A DNA stretch of 64,000 bases from Tritrichomonas musculus (Eukaryota > Parabasalia > Tritrichomonadida > Tritrichomonadidae), in assembly GCA_039105265.1 (NCBI GenBank), contig JAPFFF010000018.1:930001-994000 (forward strand), given 5' to 3'. Of this stretch, positions 60,795 through 64,000 are shown piece after piece (the stretch's first letter is position 1; each line of letters starts with the position of its first letter). Below the pieces are notes generated by a model that was given only the letters and a program-made list of their open reading frames with translations, had not been told where the DNA came from and did not search any database. Made by a program: the position numbers and the translations under genes.

Positions 60795-62696
60795 TTATTG
60801 ATTATGATTTCCACTCTTTTTGTTTTGGATGCTATTTAACTTATGTTCGATTGATTTATATGTTCTTTTAGGAAAATATTCATTAATAAGTGTAATGTTA
60901 CCTTTTAAATCTTTTTTTAATTTGAGTAATAACGAAATTTCATTATTACTCCAACGGCATTTTTTATTTAACTCACTGGCAGCATTTTGTCTTTTCTCAA
61001 TTAATATATTTGAATTCGGGGCAAGTAAAATATCATTACTATTTAATAAATAGCATTTATTAGTTTTATTATTTGTGCTTGTTGAGTTTAAGAAAATTGA
61101 ATGAATTTTTTTACATGCCTTATTACAATATCCATTTTTTGCTTCTGCGAATAATGAATCAACATATTCTTTAGCTTCTGAATCAGAATAACTTTTTTCA
61201 TTAGGAAGTGAAATTACTTTTCCAAATTGCAATTGTCTATTTTTTATGTTTTCTAAAATCAATTCTTCATTTATTTTAATAAGTGCATTGATTTTTCCAG
61301 CTTCTAATATAAAACGTTTGCTGTTATGATGATCTTTACTGCGCATTCTTATAATTCCAAATGTATGCTCAAGTGGGTTCGTGCCCAACCTATTTAAATG
61401 AATAATTGTAACATTAGGAAGATTTAGTATATCCAGTATTGTCAAAACCGTTGAGAGACAATCTCGTATTATATTTTGTTTAAATGCTATGTGATTTGGA
61501 TATGAAGTGAGGTGATGTGGAAAATAATTTTTCTCAAGAATTATTCTAGCTATGTTCAAATATAATAATCTCTTTTCAAATTCTAATTTGTCTGACAATG
61601 ATGAAAGTAATAATGTGTATGGTAAAATAAAAATTGAATAATTAAATAATTGATGTTTTCTTAATTCCAAATAATTATTCATTTGAAAAAATAGCAGAGG
61701 AAGTTTATCGTGCATCTTACTTGCCCTGTCATTTCTAAAAACCATCGAAGGCAGATTTAAAAGTGAAATCATTTGATTTGGGTCTGTTACAATTGGAATA
61801 AAGTGATAACGGACCCTTTTAAGTATATGAAGAGGATCTGACAGGAATAAAGGTTCTGTTATGTTAGGTGAAGTATTATATTTAAATTTATTATAATGTT
61901 TTTTAATATTATTTGTATGTGATGGAGTTGCAAAAGTGTCACCATCTGATGAAAATGATACAACTGTTATATTAACACTTTGAAGAATTTTTGCTAATTT
62001 TTTTAAAGTAGAAATTGTTGAATTGTTTCCTTTCCCTCCTTTTGATGGAACAATATGAAGTATAAAATTGTTGAGAGAAGGATTTAACGGTTGAACATGA
62101 TATACGAAATAAGAATCTATGACTAAACTACTCACATTTTGCATCCATTCTTCGAAAACAGATATTGTGGTACTAGATTGAGTTAAAAGATCTTTACTCA
62201 TTTGGTATTTCTCTATTAAACCTTCTACAGTACCATTAGAAAAAATCGATACAGTTGGATTAACTGAACAGGCATCTACTGCCAGAATAACGGGCTCATT
62301 TGCAGACCAATTTTTACTATATTCTTCTGCAATTATTTTTGTTTTAGTAATATCTGTTAAGAAATTTTGAAAATCATTTAGAAATATTTTTTGTTTGTAG
62401 AACATAGTTCGAACGCATGGAATTGGTATAAAAAAAGATATAAATTCATAAGCTGCGGCTGAAATAAAAAATAACTTTAAACAAATTGTTAAAAGTTGAT
62501 GGGAAGGCCTCCTAGTATTTGGATGTTTTCTTGATAATGCTGATAACTCATCTGAAATTTTTATTTGATTTGATTGTTTTTGAACTTGCTTGATTCGCTT
62601 TTGAATTTCATTTATTGAAAAATTGATGTCGGGAACCGGTGATGACCGTACAGATTCATCTCTCAGATAATCTTTCATTATATTTTCATAAACCAT
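60795..62696 (-). CDS. P-like transposase with C-terminal SANT/Myb domain
   Basis: 633 residues from ATG, intact. Residues 85-100 (FIPIPCVRTMFYKQ) match the 'lPxPSxxTL' step before the RNase-H fold in P-type transposases. ILAVDACSV gives Asp141 and VSFSSDGDTF gives Asp251. SDPLHILKRVRYH (286-298) resembles the D.pH..K..RN motif, and GTNPLEHTFGIIRMR (438-452) resembles the P-type 'NQDALENFFG.IR' with Glu443. This gives a D-D-E set. After a Cys-containing linker (CNKACKK), residues 580-622 form a SANT/Myb-like domain (RWSNNEISLLLKLKKDLKGN ... FPKRTYKSIEHKL), presumably a DNA-binding module. No N-terminal THAP zinc finger is visible, unlike Drosophila P. The gene sits in the 8.2-kb element whose ends it probably cuts. 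Confidence 0.65.
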   Translation of the reverse strand: MVYENIMKDYLRDESVRSSPVPDINFSINEIQKRIKQVQKQSNQIKISDELSALSRKHPNTRRPSHQLLTICLKLFFISAAAYEFISFFIPIPCVRTMFYKQKIFLNDFQNFLTDITKTKIIAEEYSKNWSANEPVILAVDACSVNPTVSIFSNGTVEGLIEKYQMSKDLLTQSSTTISVFEEWMQNVSSLVIDSYFVYHVQPLNPSLNNFILHIVPSKGGKGNNSTISTLKKLAKILQSVNITVVSFSSDGDTFATPSHTNNIKKHYNKFKYNTSPNITEPLFLSDPLHILKRVRYHFIPIVTDPNQMISLLNLPSMVFRNDRASKMHDKLPLLFFQMNNYLELRKHQLFNYSIFILPYTLLLSSLSDKLEFEKRLLYLNIARIILEKNYFPHHLTSYPNHIAFKQNIIRDCLSTVLTILDILNLPNVTIIHLNRLGTNPLEHTFGIIRMRSKDHHNSKRFILEAGKINALIKINEELILENIKNRQLQFGKVISLPNEKSYSDSEAKEYVDSLFAEAKNGYCNKACKKIHSIFLNSTSTNNKTNKCYLLNSNDILLAPNSNILIEKRQNAASELNKKCRWSNNEISLLLKLKKDLKGNITLINEYFPKRTYKSIEHKLNSIQNKKSGNHNQ

Positions 62697-63299
62697 TCAA
62701 AAAGTTTTATAACATAAACAAAAAGTTAAGAAAAATTTTATTATTTTTAGTGACATTCAAATAAATGTAACTTATCAAATACTTCATTTTGTTTTAAAAG
62801 CAGTAAAGGAATAAATATATTTAATGCATATATTATAAAAATGATATTTTTATTAATCTTTCCTTAGTAATAAAATGGGAGCGGTCATTTCAATAATGCC
62901 GCCTTTTATTTGAAATTTTGACAGCACACATAATATAATAATAAAAAGTGGTAGATATTCATTTAAATTTTTATTATAGGCATTTATATTTTTTAAAAAA
63001 TTATCATATATTGAGAAAAATTAGTTTGACATTCCACTTTTTGAGAGGGCTTCCCCAAAAAATTTCGTTGCAGCTACTCTACAAAAACTTTAAATAAAAA
63101 CTTTTTCAATAATTAATAACTTTTTCTATTTCTTAATAAATAATCTTCTGAAATATTGGACCATTTACTAATTCAATACGGAAATATAGTGGTCCTAAAA
63201 AATATTGATAAGAAATTTGAGAGAAATTTTCATGTTTCATTGAAAAAATTGAGAAAATTTATTTAAAAATAATTTGAGAGAATTTTGGAAATTCCTCGG
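62697..63299. other. Right end of the 8.2-kb element and flank
   Basis: AT-rich; no gene. Words of the form CCACTTTTTGAGAG occur at 63039 (inside the transposon end) and repeatedly to the right of it. Confidence 0.45.
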
Positions 63300-63334
63300 A
63301 GCACTTTTTGAGAGCGAAGCTCTCAAAAAGTGCT
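63300..63334. repeat. Perfect 15-bp hairpin
   Basis: AGCACTTTTTGAGAG (63300-63314), a 5-nt loop CGAAG, then its exact reverse complement (63320-63334). It shares the CACTTTTTGAGAG word with neighbouring repeats, so it is probably a collapsed pair of transposon ends rather than a terminator. Confidence 0.85.
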
Positions 63335-63363
63335 GAGAGGAATGTGCAAATCTCTCAAATGTG

Positions 63364-63999
63364 TCCACTTTTTGAACGTTCCTTTTAAAATTTCTCCAAA
63401 AATTCCTTTTGGTCGGATACTCTCAAAAAGTTAAAAAATTGAATCAATCCTGATCTGAAAAATGACTTTTTCAATAAAAATCTTGAACCATTTATTGATT
63501 TTCAAAAATTTAAAGCTATGTTTGGACGAAATTACAATGCACTTCAAAATACAAATCCTGTATTTCAACATCCTCAAAATAATGGAATTGGCGTTTCTAC
63601 TTATTCAAATCAGCCAACCAATTTTTTTAACTTTCAATTCCAAAATCAAACGATTAACAATAATTTTCCTGTACAACAGCCGCAATTTCCAATGAATTAT
63701 TACCAACCGCCTTTTCAACAACCGCCAAATTACAACCAAAATAACGCAACTCAAGAATCTAACGATTTCTCTGAAAAATCAATTGCAACGGAAGGTGGCA
63801 AAGTGAGGCATATTTATTATATTTTGATCGAGACCAAGATAAAGCAGGTCTCCAAATCAGTGATATCTTATAAATTTAATAAAAATTTTAATTTTTTTAT
63901 AATTTTATCTTTTTTAATTCAATTTTTTAACTTTTTGAGAGTATCCGACCAAAAGGAATTTTTGGAGAAATTTAAAGGAACAAAGTTCAAAAAGTGGAC
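63364..63999. mobile_element. Inverted-repeat unit at right edge, probable MITE or gene-capturing element
   Basis: Left arm 63364-63442 (TCCACTTTTTGAAC ... CCAAAAATTCCTTTTGGTCGG ...) is repeated in inverse orientation at 63918-63999, about 80 bp each with a few differences. The window ends at the outer edge of the right arm, so target duplication cannot be checked. It encloses a Q/N/P-rich reading frame. Confidence 0.65.
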
Positions 64000-64000
64000 C
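63444..64000 (+). CDS. Q/N/P-rich reading frame, open at right edge
   Basis: The frame is open from 63444 (after a stop) to the end of the window. The first ATG is at 63518 (MFGRNYNALQNTNPVF), giving 161 codons visible. Codons before that ATG also look coding (DFFNKNLEPFIDFQKFKA). The middle is low-complexity, rich in Gln, Asn, Pro and Phe (for example QQPQFPMNYYQPPFQQPP), then GGKVRHIYYILIETKIKQ. The last part reads through the right inverted-repeat arm. It is possibly a captured fragment of a host gene. No family recognised. Confidence 0.45.

Larger units (their letters stand above)
54900..63080. mobile_element. 8.2-kb P-like DNA transposon with 14-bp TIR
   Basis: The ends AGAGTAGCTGCAAC (54900-54913) and its exact reverse complement (63067-63080) are flanked by an 8-bp direct duplication ACAAAAAC (54892-54899 and 63081-63088). 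Inside is one intact transposase-like gene (60795-62696) near the right end. The remaining left part, about 5.9 kb, is AT-rich and non-coding; it includes a 701-bp pogo-type MITE and two copies of a ~210-bp repeat. Superfamilies making 8-bp duplications include P, hAT and KDZ; the protein is most like P. Confidence 0.82.

Noticed and set aside
63300-63334. Hairpin considered as a bacterial-type terminator
   Set aside because: The host is eukaryotic, no gene ends there, and the arms match neighbouring repeat words.

Overview
The window looks like a nuclear contig from a trichomonad (Parabasalia), probably a Tritrichomonas-type species. The reasons are very AT-rich DNA, apparently intronless genes with short spacers, protein kinases fused to Sel1 repeats, an ankyrin (DUF3447-type) protein fused to BspA-like LRR_5 repeats, an AAAP amino-acid permease, and a very dense load of DNA transposons including a Polinton/Maverick. 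The species assignment is inference from gene-family content, not from a marker gene.

Layout. 1-7650: a kinase-Sel1 gene running off the left edge with a 108-bp tandem expansion, a decayed stretch, an LtaS/MdoB-like sulfatase-fold membrane protein, a 42-bp tandem repeat and the tail of a dead kinase gene. 7653-11181: a TTAA-flanked transposon with a Kolobok/Mutator-like transposase, carrying a nested near-perfect palindromic element, also TTAA-flanked. 11223-31799: a 20.6-kb Polinton with about 300-bp inverted repeats and a 6-bp target duplication (TGCGTC). It encodes protein-primed DNA polymerase B, integrase, packaging ATPase, a probable major capsid protein, fibre-like proteins and small proteins. 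A 1.9-kb DNA element (8-bp target duplication) sits inside it, and the Polinton itself landed in the end of a roughly 100-bp mariner-like MITE. 31946-34923: a second, broken copy of the kinase-Sel1 gene.

35608-54639 is the host gene-rich part: a coiled-coil protein, an amino-acid permease, a tail-anchored protein, a second coiled-coil protein, a broken ankyrin-BspA gene, arginyl-tRNA synthetase, an SNF2/Brahma-type remodeller, the tRNA thiolase CTU1/NCS6, and three small unknown genes. MITEs are scattered among them. 54900-63080 is an 8.2-kb transposon with a 14-bp terminal inverted repeat and an 8-bp target duplication. It encodes one 633-aa P-like transposase with a C-terminal SANT/Myb domain, and about 5.9 kb of it is non-coding. 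The right edge holds an inverted-repeat unit enclosing a Q/N/P-rich reading frame that leaves the window open.

How it fits together: host genes occupy about a third of the window and are housekeeping or trichomonad-expanded families. Most of the rest is nested transposon layers. The target duplications give a relative order: the small mariner-like MITE is older than the Polinton, and the Polinton is older than the 1.9-kb insertion.
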